Source: Bacteroidetes bacterium GWF2_41_31 (lineage in GTDB: Bacteria; Bacteroidota; Bacteroidia; Bacteroidales; F082). From it: a stretch of 64,000 nucleotides of DNA. Location of the stretch: positions 62,001 through 126,000 of the forward strand of contig MEOL01000047.1 of assembly GCA_001769215.1 (NCBI GenBank), in the 5' to 3' direction. Below are positions 24,965-34,551 of this stretch, one piece after another. Numbering within the stretch: position 1 is the first letter of the stretch; every line of letters begins with the position of its first letter. The position numbers and the translations under genes were made by a program. The notes under the pieces were generated by a model that saw only the letters and a program-made list of their open reading frames with translations, was not told where the DNA came from and searched no databases.

Positions 24965-27900
24965 ATGAAACCATTCATTTCCATTATAATTTTCTTGTTA
25001 CAGGCCACTTTTGTGTTCAGTCAGGATCCGCAACCGCATTTTATACTCAACGAGCCAATCTCTCCTTATGTAACGCGGGATTATGTAGCCAGCGAATACA
25101 TCCAGATGATACCCAACTTTTGGGCACATCCCTTCGATGATTATTATCAGGTTTCGGCAAAAATTAACCCCCTGCTCGTATTTCCACCCGAGGATGGTGA
25201 AGAAACCGGTGGACCGGCCAACAACAACTTTGGTGGCGTGGTTGGTACCCTGCCCGGAAATTTAATGGTTTCCCCTACCGGGGCCGCAGTGTATAATATT
25301 CCCATTGATGTTCCCCCCGGAGTGGCCGGGATGACACCACAATTGGGATTGACATATAACAGCCAGGGAGGGAATGGGTTGTTGGGAATAGGTTGGTCGC
25401 TTACAGGACTCTCGGCCATTACACGTACAGGCACCAACATGTATAATGACGAATACATTGATGGGGTGGATTTTGATGGAAACGACCAGTTGATGTTGGA
25501 CGGACAACGGTTAATACCGATTAACACTGAAAAGACCGAGTTTAGAACGGAGATTGAGACGTTTTCGAAGATTACCTGTAGTGGGTCAGCAGGTGATGGA
25601 CCCGAGCAATTTGTTGTGAAAACAAAAAGTGGACAAATATTATATTATGGCAGCGAAGCAACAGGCAGGATCGAAGCTGAAGGGAGAACGTCAATATTAA
25701 CGTGGTGTCTTAATTCAATAGAAGATCGACAGGGTAATTATATTGAATTCAGTTATACTGAAACAGGTGGAATGGGCATTATTAATGAAATTACATATGG
25801 AGGAAATCGGGTAACCGGGCAATCCCCGTTTTATAGGATCAAATTTATCTATGACAGTTTTCGTTATGATAATATCACACAGTATGTATCAGGGAGTACA
25901 GTTAAACTAGATAAGTTACTCAATAAAATAGAAATATACTATAATTCTGAATTGCAAAAAAATAATTATATGTTGAGTTACGACAAAACGTATCAAGCCA
26001 GATTGGTTAATGTTTGGCTGCGTTCAGGAGATTGGGATAAGCCTTACTTTAATCCAATAATTGCTCACTGGGGAAATAATATGGGACATTCTCATCTTGA
26101 ATTAACCGCTGACGAGGATCCTTTTGGTAGCATTGATCAGTTTTTTCTAGATATAAACGGTGATGGATTGTCCGATGTTATAAAAATAGAATGGGTAATG
26201 CATGGTGCAGCTGGGTCACCACAAGCAAAAAAAGCTACCAATTGGTATTATAGATTAAGACAATCCAATGGCAGTTTTTCAAATAAGATGAATTTCACTG
26301 GAGATGTTGAACCAAGTATGTTTTTTAGGAATTTGATGGTGGGCGATTTTAATGGCGATGGTTTACAGGATTTTTTGGATTTGAAATACACACATGAGGA
26401 TAAAAATACGACAATTGTAGATAGGCTTTTTATATCAAATGGGGTTGGATTCGATATTTATCAACTTGAAGGAATAGAGGGGTTAAAAGTAAACCATCCC
26501 GAATTTAGGGTAGGAGATTTCGATGGTGATGGAAAATCTGAGCTGTTGGCTGCTTATAAGGATAAAAATGTTAATTATGACGGCGATCCGAACAATGACG
26601 AGGACGATGTTTTTATATGGAAATTCAGTGAAACCTCACCTTATTCTCAAACTGTGTTTTGGGGTAAATTAGGGTTTGGGAATACTGGTTTTGATGAAAG
26701 TGTACTCGTTGTGGGTGATTTTAATGGAGATGGTCGCAGTGATTTATTAAGGACAGCGAAAAGTATCTCTCTTTTTGGTTCATACACAAGTAATTGTTTT
26801 ATTTATAGTGTAGATATACCCTCAAGTAGTTTTGGATTAATATACGGATCAGGCTATCCAACCGTATGGCATCAAATATATCCAGCGGATTTTAATGGGG
26901 ATGGAATAACAGACTTACTTACCTACAACTATACCTCCTCAAATCCCATTTGGGAAGCAGTGTGTTTTAATGGTAGCACAGGATTTGTACCCATGAATGA
27001 TGCCCCTCCTTTAGCTCATTTTAATCCGTACGATCAGGGAGACCAATGGGCCTACTCTTTAAACATGGCTGATTATAATGGAGATGGTAAAAGCGATGTG
27101 ATGCAGCTTGAAAAAATCCCAAATACGAATAATGCTTCCTACACCATTTATTATTCGAATGGAGATGATTTTGATGAATCGGCGACTGATGATGAGATTG
27201 CAATTTACGGGGGGTTTGTTGAGTCAGGAACAATCACTAATCAACACATTTTTCCTTTTCTTGATTTTAATGGTGACGGCCATGCAGACATGTATGTCAC
27301 AGGAGGTTTATATGGGGATCTGATTTATCAGTTCGACATGAATAATCAATTCACTCTAGTTAAATCTTTTACCAATGGACTAGGACACAAAACTGAGGTA
27401 CAATTTAATCCGTTGACAGACAATTCCATTTATACTAAATCCACCGGGTCAACTTACCCTCTCTTGGATATCCAACCGGCATTAAACGTTGTGTCTTCAG
27501 TTATTGTTGATAATGGAGTTGGTGGTCAGAACAGTGTCGAATATTTTTATGAGGGAGCAAAGATACATAGGCTTGGTAGGGGGTTTCTTGGATTCGACAA
27601 GATTACCACCATTTCCAATCCCGGAACAACCAACCAAGCCAAAACCATTGCAAATTATGCTTTAAACCAGGATTTCTATTTTCGATGGATTGAAAGCAGT
27701 GAAACTTATACCCAAGTAGGGGGCATTGAGTTGCTAATCAGTGAATCGCTGAATGAAGAACCTGTTGTGAAAAACTTTGGTGACAAACGGATATTCTATT
27801 ACACTCCGCGTTCACTCACCAAAGTGCATAGTACCGGAGATGCCGGTAGTATCTTTGTGAAAACAACCATTTCAAAACAAACCTACTCCGAACCAGATAT

Positions 27901-30900
27901 CCTGTTTGGCAACCTCACCTCGGCTACCGTGTTTACCGACCCTGATAACTTTGGCTTTTCAGCCCCCGAACAAGCCTACGATTTTTACAATAAAACCGAC
28001 TTCACCTATGATGTAGATGAACCCAACTGGCTTATAAGCCGCATAAAAACCGCCCAAACAAGTACCTGGGATAAAGCCGATGCCTCCATTGATATTCAAA
28101 TGAATGTGTTTGAATACTACACCGCATCGCCATTGGTGCAATACAAAACACATTCGCCCAATTTAAGTACACCCATGACAACGGTAGGTGCTTATGTATA
28201 CGATGATTATGGAAACCTGATTCAATCTACTTTGTCTGCTCCTAATTTTACTCCCATAACTACTAATCGCATAACCTACTACTCGTATTCTGCTGATTAT
28301 CAGCATCGCTTTGTAACAGAAACAAAGAACACTTCAAACGATACCCATTATATTACTTCATCAACATATTACCCCACCACAGGATTGCCTGCTACTACAA
28401 CCGATTTGAATGGTTTAACCACAACCTACGAGTACGACGGCTTCGGCAGGCTACAACAAACCACCTACCCTGATGGGGTAATCGACAAAAGCCGGCTTTT
28501 TTGGGCTACCGGAAACCCCGACAATCCTGATCATGGATTATTCTACACATGGACCCAACGTTCAGGTGAACAGGAGGTGTTGTCGTTTGCCGATCAAATG
28601 GGTCGAAATCTGCTCACTGTCAGCAAGGATGCGAAAGATCGAAAAGTATACAGAGAAACCAAATACAATCAGTGGGGGCATGTAAGTACGTCATCCAACC
28701 CGCATTATTCAACCTCGGATTTATTATGGAGTACGTATGAATATCTTGCCACGGGGGCTGTTAAAAAAGTAATAAGTCCGACAGCCACTATAGAGTACAC
28801 TTATAACGGGCGGATTACCACTACCAATAACACAACACTTGGTATTCAGACTTCCAAAGAAGCCAATGCCATCGGGCAGGTGGTCAAAGCCACCGATCCG
28901 GGCGGTACGATAGACTACACCTATTACAGCTCGGGACAACCCAAAGCCATCACTGCCGGGGGTGCTACCACACTGCTTTACTATGATGCCGCGGGCTATC
29001 AGGATAAACTTAAAGAACCGGATGCAGGAACCATCCTTTATGACTACAATCCATTTGGTGAATTAATTTCACAGACCAATTCCAATTTGCATACCTATAA
29101 AATGACCTATGACGGGTTGGGACGCCTCACCAATAAAACATTGGAAGGCAGCCTGGATGACATCACCTCTTACACCTATTGTCCTGAAGGAACTCATGGT
29201 TTTGGTCAGCTTCAAACCGTATCCGGAAGCAACGGCATACAAACAAGCTATACCTATGATAACTTCTCCAGGGTAATTGAGAAAAGCCAACTCATTGATG
29301 GAAAAAAGTATGATTTTACCTACGATTACAATGTTTATGGAAAAGCCAGAAACGTTACCTGGCCAACCGGATTTTCAATAAAATACCGATATAAAAAAGG
29401 CTATCTTAGCGCGGTGGAAGAGAATAGTACAGGAAATAAGCTATGGGACCTTGCCGATATCAATGCACGCGGCCAGGTGACGCAATTTCAGCTTGGGAAC
29501 GGTTTGTTAACCACCAAAGGATATGATGATGTTGGTTTTCCGACTACCATATTTACCGAAGGCGGAGTTCAGGATTTGGAATATAATTTCAATATCAATT
29601 CAGGCAATTTAAATTGGCGACAGGCTACAGTTTCAGGACAAACTTTAAAAGAAAATTTCACTTACGATGTATCGGGGCTAAATAATAGGTTAATCACCTG
29701 GAGAGTTGGAACAGGACCCCAGTACAGTGTTGATTACGCCGTCAACGGCAACATGAATACCAAAACCGGTGTGGGAACTTATTTATACGGTACCGTAGAT
29801 GATGGTCCGCATGCTGTTAGCAGGATAATAGACCCTGATGCGGCTTACCTGGCCATGGCCAAAATCAACAAGCAGATACTCACTTACACAGGTTTTGATA
29901 AAACGGCCACCATCAGGCAGTATAATCCTGCAAACCAGGAACAGGCCTCTTCTTTGGAAATTACATACGGTCCCGGACAATCACGAAAGTTGACCAAACT
30001 TTACCTGGCAGGTGATTTGGTTAAAACAAAAACTTTCGTAGACGGAACCTTTGAAATCGAAGAAGATGCCAACGGTAACCTGCGCCAGTTGCATTACCTC
30101 AGCGGTGGCGATGGCCTTTTTGCCATTTATGTAATCGATCAGGATGGCAAAGCAACCATGAACTACATCCATAAAGACTACCAGGGTAGTTTTGAAACCA
30201 TTACCAACCATAAAGGCACGGTTGTAGAAAGGCTAAGTTTTGACCCTTGGGGTCGACGAAGGAACGCAACTGACTGGACTTTTAACAACGTTTCGGAAAC
30301 ATACACATTCGACCGGGGCTATGCCGGACACGAACATCTGGATGTATTTGGGCTGATTAACATGAATGGCCGCATGTACGACCCCATGCTTGGACGTTTC
30401 CTCTCACCCGACAACTTCGTGCAAGCCCCGGATTATACACAGAATTTTAACCGGTATAGCTATGTGTTGAATAATCCATTAAAATATACTGATCCTAGTG
30501 GGGAGTTATGGAATCTAGTGATTGGAGCGGCTATTGGGGGAGTTGTGGGATATATCTCTGGAAGAGCAGCTGGTTTGAGAGGAAAAGATTTAACATTTTA
30601 CACAATTGGTTCAGCCGTAGTTGGTGCGATGTCAGCAGGTGTTGGGACTGGAGTTAGTAGTGCAGTCAATCTAGGAGCATCTGGTTTTATTTCTTCAGGT
30701 ATTAGCGGGGGTGTTGGTGGCTTTGCTGGTGGTTTTATTGGAGGAGTTGGCATGACAGGAATAAACAATACTTTGTTTGGGCAATCCAATAATATATTTT
30801 TAGGCGGGTTAAAATCGGGAGCAATATCAGGAGGAATCTCTTTTGCTATTTCCGGGTTAAAGGGTGGTATACAAGCTATAAGAAATGAACTTAATTTTTG

Positions 30901-31462
30901 GACGGGTAAAGGCGTTATGGAAAATATTGTTCCCGGTACTGTAGACTACGAACAAGCTGTTGCAAAGGCAAAACTATATAATGGCTCTGATATGGAGACG
31001 ACAAATAATGGATTGCTTCGAGATATGACGTATGATAAATATGGTGTTTCAATTGGTGATTTAAATATCTCCGATCTTACGACAAATACTGGTGATATGG
31101 GTTTAGGTCCACATGAATTATTTGTCAATTCAAATGGCGAACTTTGTGCAGGTTATGTTAAATTTAATGGCATTTTTAATGGTTCCGATGTTCATATTTC
31201 ACCGTGGGCGTTGAAGAGTAGCTATAATTTTGATCAAACAATTGGACATGAATTAATACATGTAATCCATCATAATATTCTAGGGGCAGCTTTCAGCCGG
31301 AAATACTCAGAGGCGGTAGCATATCGCTATTCAGCAAACTCAGTACTATCATATGGAGATTTAAGCAGTGCAGGAGCGCTCTACTCGGTGGGGAATAAAT
31401 GGGCATCATGGACTAGTATTCCAGCGGATTATCATTTCAGACCTCCATTATTTTGGCCATAA
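24965..31462 (+). CDS. SpvB/RHS polymorphic toxin with metallopeptidase-like C-terminal tip
   Basis: 2165 residues. Order: signal peptide (1-20); SpvB N-terminal domain from about 90 (PPGVAGMTPQLGLTYNS, GNGLLGIGWSLTGLS); seven FG-GAP/VCBS loops such as DFNGDGRSDLL (~390-790); TcdB-like and RHS/YD repeats (~1100-1700); conserved RHS core ending at DPSG (Asp1843), the position of self-cleavage in RHS proteins; a Gly/Ala-rich pretoxin region; the hinge NFWTG (residue 1977); then a variable tip. The tip has HELIH (His2095-His2099) with a downstream SEAVAY Glu as possible third ligand, so a zinc peptidase is likely. RHS shells normally enclose the toxin. No T9SS domain is visible. AT-rich tip and following gene fit exchange by recombination. 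Confidence 0.9.
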   Translation: MKPFISIIIFLLQATFVFSQDPQPHFILNEPISPYVTRDYVASEYIQMIPNFWAHPFDDYYQVSAKINPLLVFPPEDGEETGGPANNNFGGVVGTLPGNLMVSPTGAAVYNIPIDVPPGVAGMTPQLGLTYNSQGGNGLLGIGWSLTGLSAITRTGTNMYNDEYIDGVDFDGNDQLMLDGQRLIPINTEKTEFRTEIETFSKITCSGSAGDGPEQFVVKTKSGQILYYGSEATGRIEAEGRTSILTWCLNSIEDRQGNYIEFSYTETGGMGIINEITYGGNRVTGQSPFYRIKFIYDSFRYDNITQYVSGSTVKLDKLLNKIEIYYNSELQKNNYMLSYDKTYQARLVNVWLRSGDWDKPYFNPIIAHWGNNMGHSHLELTADEDPFGSIDQFFLDINGDGLSDVIKIEWVMHGAAGSPQAKKATNWYYRLRQSNGSFSNKMNFTGDVEPSMFFRNLMVGDFNGDGLQDFLDLKYTHEDKNTTIVDRLFISNGVGFDIYQLEGIEGLKVNHPEFRVGDFDGDGKSELLAAYKDKNVNYDGDPNNDEDDVFIWKFSETSPYSQTVFWGKLGFGNTGFDESVLVVGDFNGDGRSDLLRTAKSISLFGSYTSNCFIYSVDIPSSSFGLIYGSGYPTVWHQIYPADFNGDGITDLLTYNYTSSNPIWEAVCFNGSTGFVPMNDAPPLAHFNPYDQGDQWAYSLNMADYNGDGKSDVMQLEKIPNTNNASYTIYYSNGDDFDESATDDEIAIYGGFVESGTITNQHIFPFLDFNGDGHADMYVTGGLYGDLIYQFDMNNQFTLVKSFTNGLGHKTEVQFNPLTDNSIYTKSTGSTYPLLDIQPALNVVSSVIVDNGVGGQNSVEYFYEGAKIHRLGRGFLGFDKITTISNPGTTNQAKTIANYALNQDFYFRWIESSETYTQVGGIELLISESLNEEPVVKNFGDKRIFYYTPRSLTKVHSTGDAGSIFVKTTISKQTYSEPDILFGNLTSATVFTDPDNFGFSAPEQAYDFYNKTDFTYDVDEPNWLISRIKTAQTSTWDKADASIDIQMNVFEYYTASPLVQYKTHSPNLSTPMTTVGAYVYDDYGNLIQSTLSAPNFTPITTNRITYYSYSADYQHRFVTETKNTSNDTHYITSSTYYPTTGLPATTTDLNGLTTTYEYDGFGRLQQTTYPDGVIDKSRLFWATGNPDNPDHGLFYTWTQRSGEQEVLSFADQMGRNLLTVSKDAKDRKVYRETKYNQWGHVSTSSNPHYSTSDLLWSTYEYLATGAVKKVISPTATIEYTYNGRITTTNNTTLGIQTSKEANAIGQVVKATDPGGTIDYTYYSSGQPKAITAGGATTLLYYDAAGYQDKLKEPDAGTILYDYNPFGELISQTNSNLHTYKMTYDGLGRLTNKTLEGSLDDITSYTYCPEGTHGFGQLQTVSGSNGIQTSYTYDNFSRVIEKSQLIDGKKYDFTYDYNVYGKARNVTWPTGFSIKYRYKKGYLSAVEENSTGNKLWDLADINARGQVTQFQLGNGLLTTKGYDDVGFPTTIFTEGGVQDLEYNFNINSGNLNWRQATVSGQTLKENFTYDVSGLNNRLITWRVGTGPQYSVDYAVNGNMNTKTGVGTYLYGTVDDGPHAVSRIIDPDAAYLAMAKINKQILTYTGFDKTATIRQYNPANQEQASSLEITYGPGQSRKLTKLYLAGDLVKTKTFVDGTFEIEEDANGNLRQLHYLSGGDGLFAIYVIDQDGKATMNYIHKDYQGSFETITNHKGTVVERLSFDPWGRRRNATDWTFNNVSETYTFDRGYAGHEHLDVFGLINMNGRMYDPMLGRFLSPDNFVQAPDYTQNFNRYSYVLNNPLKYTDPSGELWNLVIGAAIGGVVGYISGRAAGLRGKDLTFYTIGSAVVGAMSAGVGTGVSSAVNLGASGFISSGISGGVGGFAGGFIGGVGMTGINNTLFGQSNNIFLGGLKSGAISGGISFAISGLKGGIQAIRNELNFWTGKGVMENIVPGTVDYEQAVAKAKLYNGSDMETTNNGLLRDMTYDKYGVSIGDLNISDLTTNTGDMGLGPHELFVNSNGELCAGYVKFNGIFNGSDVHISPWALKSSYNFDQTIGHELIHVIHHNILGAAFSRKYSEAVAYRYSANSVLSYGDLSSAGALYSVGNKWASWTSIPADYHFRPPLFWP
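30033..30505 (+). repeat. RHS core repeat, copy 1 (intact gene)
   Basis: DNA coding from TFVDGTFE to DPSGE. Near-identical stretches recur at 32489-32961 and, truncated, at 35360-35516 (for example the segment coding YVIDQDGKA, NYIHKDYQG). These direct repeats give the homology for tip replacement. Confidence 0.85.
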
Positions 31463-31488
31463 TTGTAATTTTATTAATTAGTGCAATA

Positions 31489-32322
31489 ATGAGAAACGAA
31501 AGAAATATAATAAAGGTTATTATTGCTGTTGTATTGGGGTTTATTATGCAATCACAGAACTCAGTTATGTCACAATCCCTTTTGTTATACAAAGCAGATA
31601 CTGATGTTACATCTGACTTATATAATGTATATTTGTTATTGTATCCTTCAGGAAATTATTATCTTATTTCGGAGTATAATTATGGCGAGCCCATTAGTGA
31701 TTTCTACCTTAGCAACAGCGATGTACTTCCAATGGAAATTTGGCTTTCTTGGGGTATTTATAAAGAGAACAACGATACATTGATTTTAACTGACTCTAAC
31801 CTAAACTTTACACAAAGATTTTTATTTAATGAAGATGGTTTATTTGGTCTAAATTGTTTTTCAATTTTAAAAGGAAACGTGTTGTATGAGGTACAACAGC
31901 AAAAAGAATTAAATGCTCAATCTGATACGTTACACTACCGGGGTGGTTTTTTTACACTATCAAGTTTAATTAGAACCTATAACAAATATAATGATACAAT
32001 TCGCGAACTGATAAAAACTAACTTGGAAAAAGCCAGGTTGGAAACGCATATTCCTTTTATTTCAAGGAATGTTAATTACTCTGATTTTTATACTCCTTTA
32101 AAACTTAATTTAGATTCATGCAACAGATTTAAATATAAACTTGGAAGTATATGCTTATTAAAAGGAACTTATCGTTTGGTGTATAATAAAATATTACTAA
32201 AGGCGGATGAACTAGAACCTGAATTTGTTATGAGAATAACCGATAAACCACAAATTATTTGTATTAAGATTCCCGGAGCATTACCAGGAACAATCTTTAA
32301 GGAATCAAATGCCTTCCACTAA
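31489..32322 (+). CDS. Candidate immunity protein for the metallopeptidase-like RHS tip
   Basis: 277 residues from ATG 31489, 26 bp after the toxin stop; the frame runs back to a TTG overlapping the toxin gene, but the ATG begins a normal signal peptide (IIKVIIAVVLGFIMQSQN...MSQ). AT-rich like the tip. No family recognised. The mature protein is mixed alpha/beta with conserved-looking GLNCFSILKG and YRGGFFTLSSL segments. Position immediately after a polymorphic toxin tip is the usual place of an immunity gene. An exported immunity protein implies that the toxin acts in the periplasm or at the envelope. Assignment is by context only. Confidence 0.6.
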   Translation: MRNERNIIKVIIAVVLGFIMQSQNSVMSQSLLLYKADTDVTSDLYNVYLLLYPSGNYYLISEYNYGEPISDFYLSNSDVLPMEIWLSWGIYKENNDTLILTDSNLNFTQRFLFNEDGLFGLNCFSILKGNVLYEVQQQKELNAQSDTLHYRGGFFTLSSLIRTYNKYNDTIRELIKTNLEKARLETHIPFISRNVNYSDFYTPLKLNLDSCNRFKYKLGSICLLKGTYRLVYNKILLKADELEPEFVMRITDKPQIICIKIPGALPGTIFKESNAFH

Positions 32323-32340
32323 GTGTAGTTTCCTACCCCC

Positions 32341-32410
32341 GCTCCCGCATTTCGATGGCTATCGGAAGTGACTCGTGGGCCACCCCCAACTCCCGCCTTC
32401 CGATATCAAT
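32341..32410. repeat. REP-like hairpin sequence (copy 2)
   Basis: TTCGAT-GGCT-ATCGGAA forms a short stem with the same GGCT loop as the hairpin at 24410-24427, followed by CTCCCGCCTTCCGA similar to text around the first copy. It fills the gap before the displaced RHS core. Confidence 0.4.
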
Positions 32411-32460
32411 CAGAATGTAACTGGTGTGATTCATCTCATTTTGTTCATTATCTTTGCCTT

Positions 32461-33870
32461 ATGACAGCAATTACACAAACAGGAAATACCTTATTCGATG
32501 GCACTTTTGAAACCGAAGCCGATGCCAGCCACAACCTGCGCCAACTGCATTATATCAGCGGAGGCGATGGCCTGTTTGCCATTTATGTAATCGATCAGGA
32601 TGGCAAAGCAACCATGAACTACATCCACAAAGACTACCAGGGTAGCTTTGAAACCATTACCAACAACCAAGGCACGGTAGTTGAAAAACTCAGTTACGAC
32701 CCTTGGGGCAGGCGAAGAAACCCAACCAACTGGACATTTACAAATGTGCCTGAAAGCTACAAATTCGATCGTGGTTACACAGGGCACGAACACCTCGACC
32801 AGTTTGGCTTGATAAATATGAATGGCAGAATGTACGACCCCATGCTGGGACGGTTCCTCTCTCCCGACAACTATGTGCAAGCCCCGGACTATACCCAGAA
32901 TTTTAACCGGTATAGCTATGTGCTGAATAACCCGCTGAAATATACGGATCCGAGTGGGGAGTGGATTCATATTGTAATTGGTGCCATTATTGGTGGGGTA
33001 TTTAATTGGTTAACTCACGGGGCTCAGTTTAATGCTGCAGGGTTAGGTTATTTTGGAGTTGGTGCTTTAGCTGGGGCGCTTGCTGCTGGCATTGGGGCCG
33101 GGGTTGGTACCTTGGCTGCAGGTTCAGGCTCTTTTGGGTTTAGTGTTTCAGCGGGGTTAAGCGCGAGTGGTTTTGGGGCTGGAGCAGCGGTGGGTGCGGC
33201 GGCCGGTTTAACAAGTGGTTTTCTATCCGGCACAGGTAACAGTTTAATTGCCGGTAATAATATTGGTCAAGCACTAGGTACTGGATTGCAAGAAGGAGCC
33301 AAACAGGGAATTATTGGAGGTGTATTAGGTGGTATCGGAGGTGGAATTCGGGCCAGCCGCAATGGAGGCAATTTCTGGACTGGGCGTTCTAAGTTGGTGC
33401 CTGTTGAAAACAACCGTTCAATGGTAGATACACAATATGATTGTAATTTGGAAGTTCCCAGATCAAAGATTAAACCAAAGTACATTGACTCTCAATTAGA
33501 ATTCAATGGAGAAAGCCTTGAATTAGTTAATAACTATAGTGACGGTACTCAATGTGCTGAAGATTCTTGGAGTTCAATATCTGGTCCATATGGTAATGGT
33601 TCTTTGCCAAATGGAAATTATCTTGGAGATAATTTGAGAACAAGAATTGAATCAGGTTATACAAGAGATGGTGTTGGATTTAGTGTTGACCTCAATCCTC
33701 AATTTCAAACAACAAGAACATTATTAAGGATTCACCCTGACGGGGGAGTGATTGGTACCTTAGGTTGTATAGGTATTCAAGAGAATGCAGCGAGGCTAAA
33801 TGCGTTCTATAATACTTTGAATACTTACTTTCAGAGAATTTCACCTGCAATCAATGTAATTGTAAACTAA
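32461..33870 (+). CDS. Displaced RHS core with L,D-transpeptidase-like toxin tip
   Basis: 469 residues from ATG 32461; the frame stays open to a GTG at 32368 but that text is non-coding repeat. Residues ~10-167 copy the RHS core (YVIDQDGKA, HKDYQGS, DPWGRRRN, NGRMYDPMLGRFLSPD, DPSGE). A Gly/Ala-rich pretoxin region and the hinge NFWTG (residue 304) follow, then the tip. The tip ends with HPDGGVIGTLGCIGI (His425, Cys436), the His...GxxGC pattern of L,D-transpeptidase-like murein enzymes. There is no signal peptide and no SpvB/YD shell, so it is an orphan tip that could be recombined onto the intact gene. Murein targeting is inferred from the His/Cys motif only. Confidence 0.75.
   Translation: MTAITQTGNTLFDGTFETEADASHNLRQLHYISGGDGLFAIYVIDQDGKATMNYIHKDYQGSFETITNNQGTVVEKLSYDPWGRRRNPTNWTFTNVPESYKFDRGYTGHEHLDQFGLINMNGRMYDPMLGRFLSPDNYVQAPDYTQNFNRYSYVLNNPLKYTDPSGEWIHIVIGAIIGGVFNWLTHGAQFNAAGLGYFGVGALAGALAAGIGAGVGTLAAGSGSFGFSVSAGLSASGFGAGAAVGAAAGLTSGFLSGTGNSLIAGNNIGQALGTGLQEGAKQGIIGGVLGGIGGGIRASRNGGNFWTGRSKLVPVENNRSMVDTQYDCNLEVPRSKIKPKYIDSQLEFNGESLELVNNYSDGTQCAEDSWSSISGPYGNGSLPNGNYLGDNLRTRIESGYTRDGVGFSVDLNPQFQTTRTLLRIHPDGGVIGTLGCIGIQENAARLNAFYNTLNTYFQRISPAINVIVN
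32489..32961 (+). repeat. RHS core repeat, copy 2 (displaced cassette)
   Basis: Same extent as 30033-30505 and in frame with it at both ends. The break with upstream homology is sharp: before 32489 nothing resembles the intact gene. Confidence 0.85.
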
Positions 33871-33871
33871 T

Positions 33872-34372
33872 ATGAATAAGGTAACTGATATATTGAAATT
33901 CATTTGTATGCTGTTATTTTTAGCAAGTATTAATCTTAATGCACAAGACTGTTATAATGATATAAGAAAGGTTTTTGAAAGGAATATTGAGTTAAATAAT
34001 AAATTTCTATCCAGTAATGAGGAAGAAGATAGAGACAATTTAGAAAAATATACAGAAGAAAAGCTTCATCCTGTTTTACATATTTTCCAAGAAAATACTT
34101 GTGTAAGATTTGATTCTTGTCTGTTTGCGGAATTTACTAAACTATTATTAAACAACAATAATTCAGCAGATGAGTTTCCGGCAAATTCTTTAGGACATAT
34201 ATTCATTTGTCAAACCGTAAAAACCACATGGTTTATTAAAAATATGAATAAAAAGGATAGAGATATTATTGTTAAGCTTCTAGAGTTTGGTTTTTTAAAT
34301 GAAAGTATGAAAGATGAAGATAAAGACTACTCTCAGCAGTATAGAAGTTTAAAGAATCTAAAGGAGACGTAA
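33872..34372 (+). CDS. Exported candidate immunity protein for the L,D-transpeptidase-like tip
   Basis: 166 residues starting one base after the stop of the displaced toxin cassette, so translation is probably coupled. A signal peptide ending in NLNAQ is followed by an acidic, Lys/Glu-rich helical protein with three Cys (QDCYND, NTCVRFDSC). No family recognised. A secreted immunity protein fits a toxin acting on peptidoglycan in the periplasm. Assignment rests on position, size, AT-richness and signal peptide. Confidence 0.6.
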   Translation: MNKVTDILKFICMLLFLASINLNAQDCYNDIRKVFERNIELNNKFLSSNEEEDRDNLEKYTEEKLHPVLHIFQENTCVRFDSCLFAEFTKLLLNNNNSADEFPANSLGHIFICQTVKTTWFIKNMNKKDRDIIVKLLEFGFLNESMKDEDKDYSQQYRSLKNLKET

Positions 34373-34378
34373 AGCTGA

Positions 34379-34549
34379 CTGAAATACCAATTAATTGGAG
34401 GTGATTATCATATGGTAAATCTCGTGACAGTTTCCCGTTCTATTGGAAATGGCTATCAATATACTTTAATGAATCCTTCCAATGGTACTTTTAATACGGT
34501 TAGTTCAATCGATTTTACAGATTTCTTTTATTTCATATATCCACATTAG
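34379..34549 (+). pseudogene. C-terminal remnant of a third RHS toxin tip (papain/C39-like)
   Basis: A 56-codon open stretch without its own start, from CTG 34379 to TAG 34547-34549, preceded by a stop. It reads GGDYHMVNLVTVS...GYQYTLMNPSNGTFNTV..DF, similar in pattern to the His and Asn/Asp end of papain/C39-like cysteine peptidase domains. The catalytic Cys half and RHS core are missing. It ends 2 bp before the start of the next gene, as a toxin tip does before its immunity gene. The family call is tentative. Confidence 0.5.
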
Positions 34550-34551
34550 TT

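Noticed and set aside
30598-30789. Antisense Pro/Ala-rich frames opposite the Gly-rich pretoxin regions (also 33048-33233)
   Set aside because: They are the mirror of Gly/Ala codons on the coding strand.
32368-32460. Longer start (GTG) for the displaced RHS cassette
   Set aside because: The 31 extra codons read through repeat-like intergenic text and have no homology to the RHS core; the ATG at 32461 matches the start of the third core copy at 35332.
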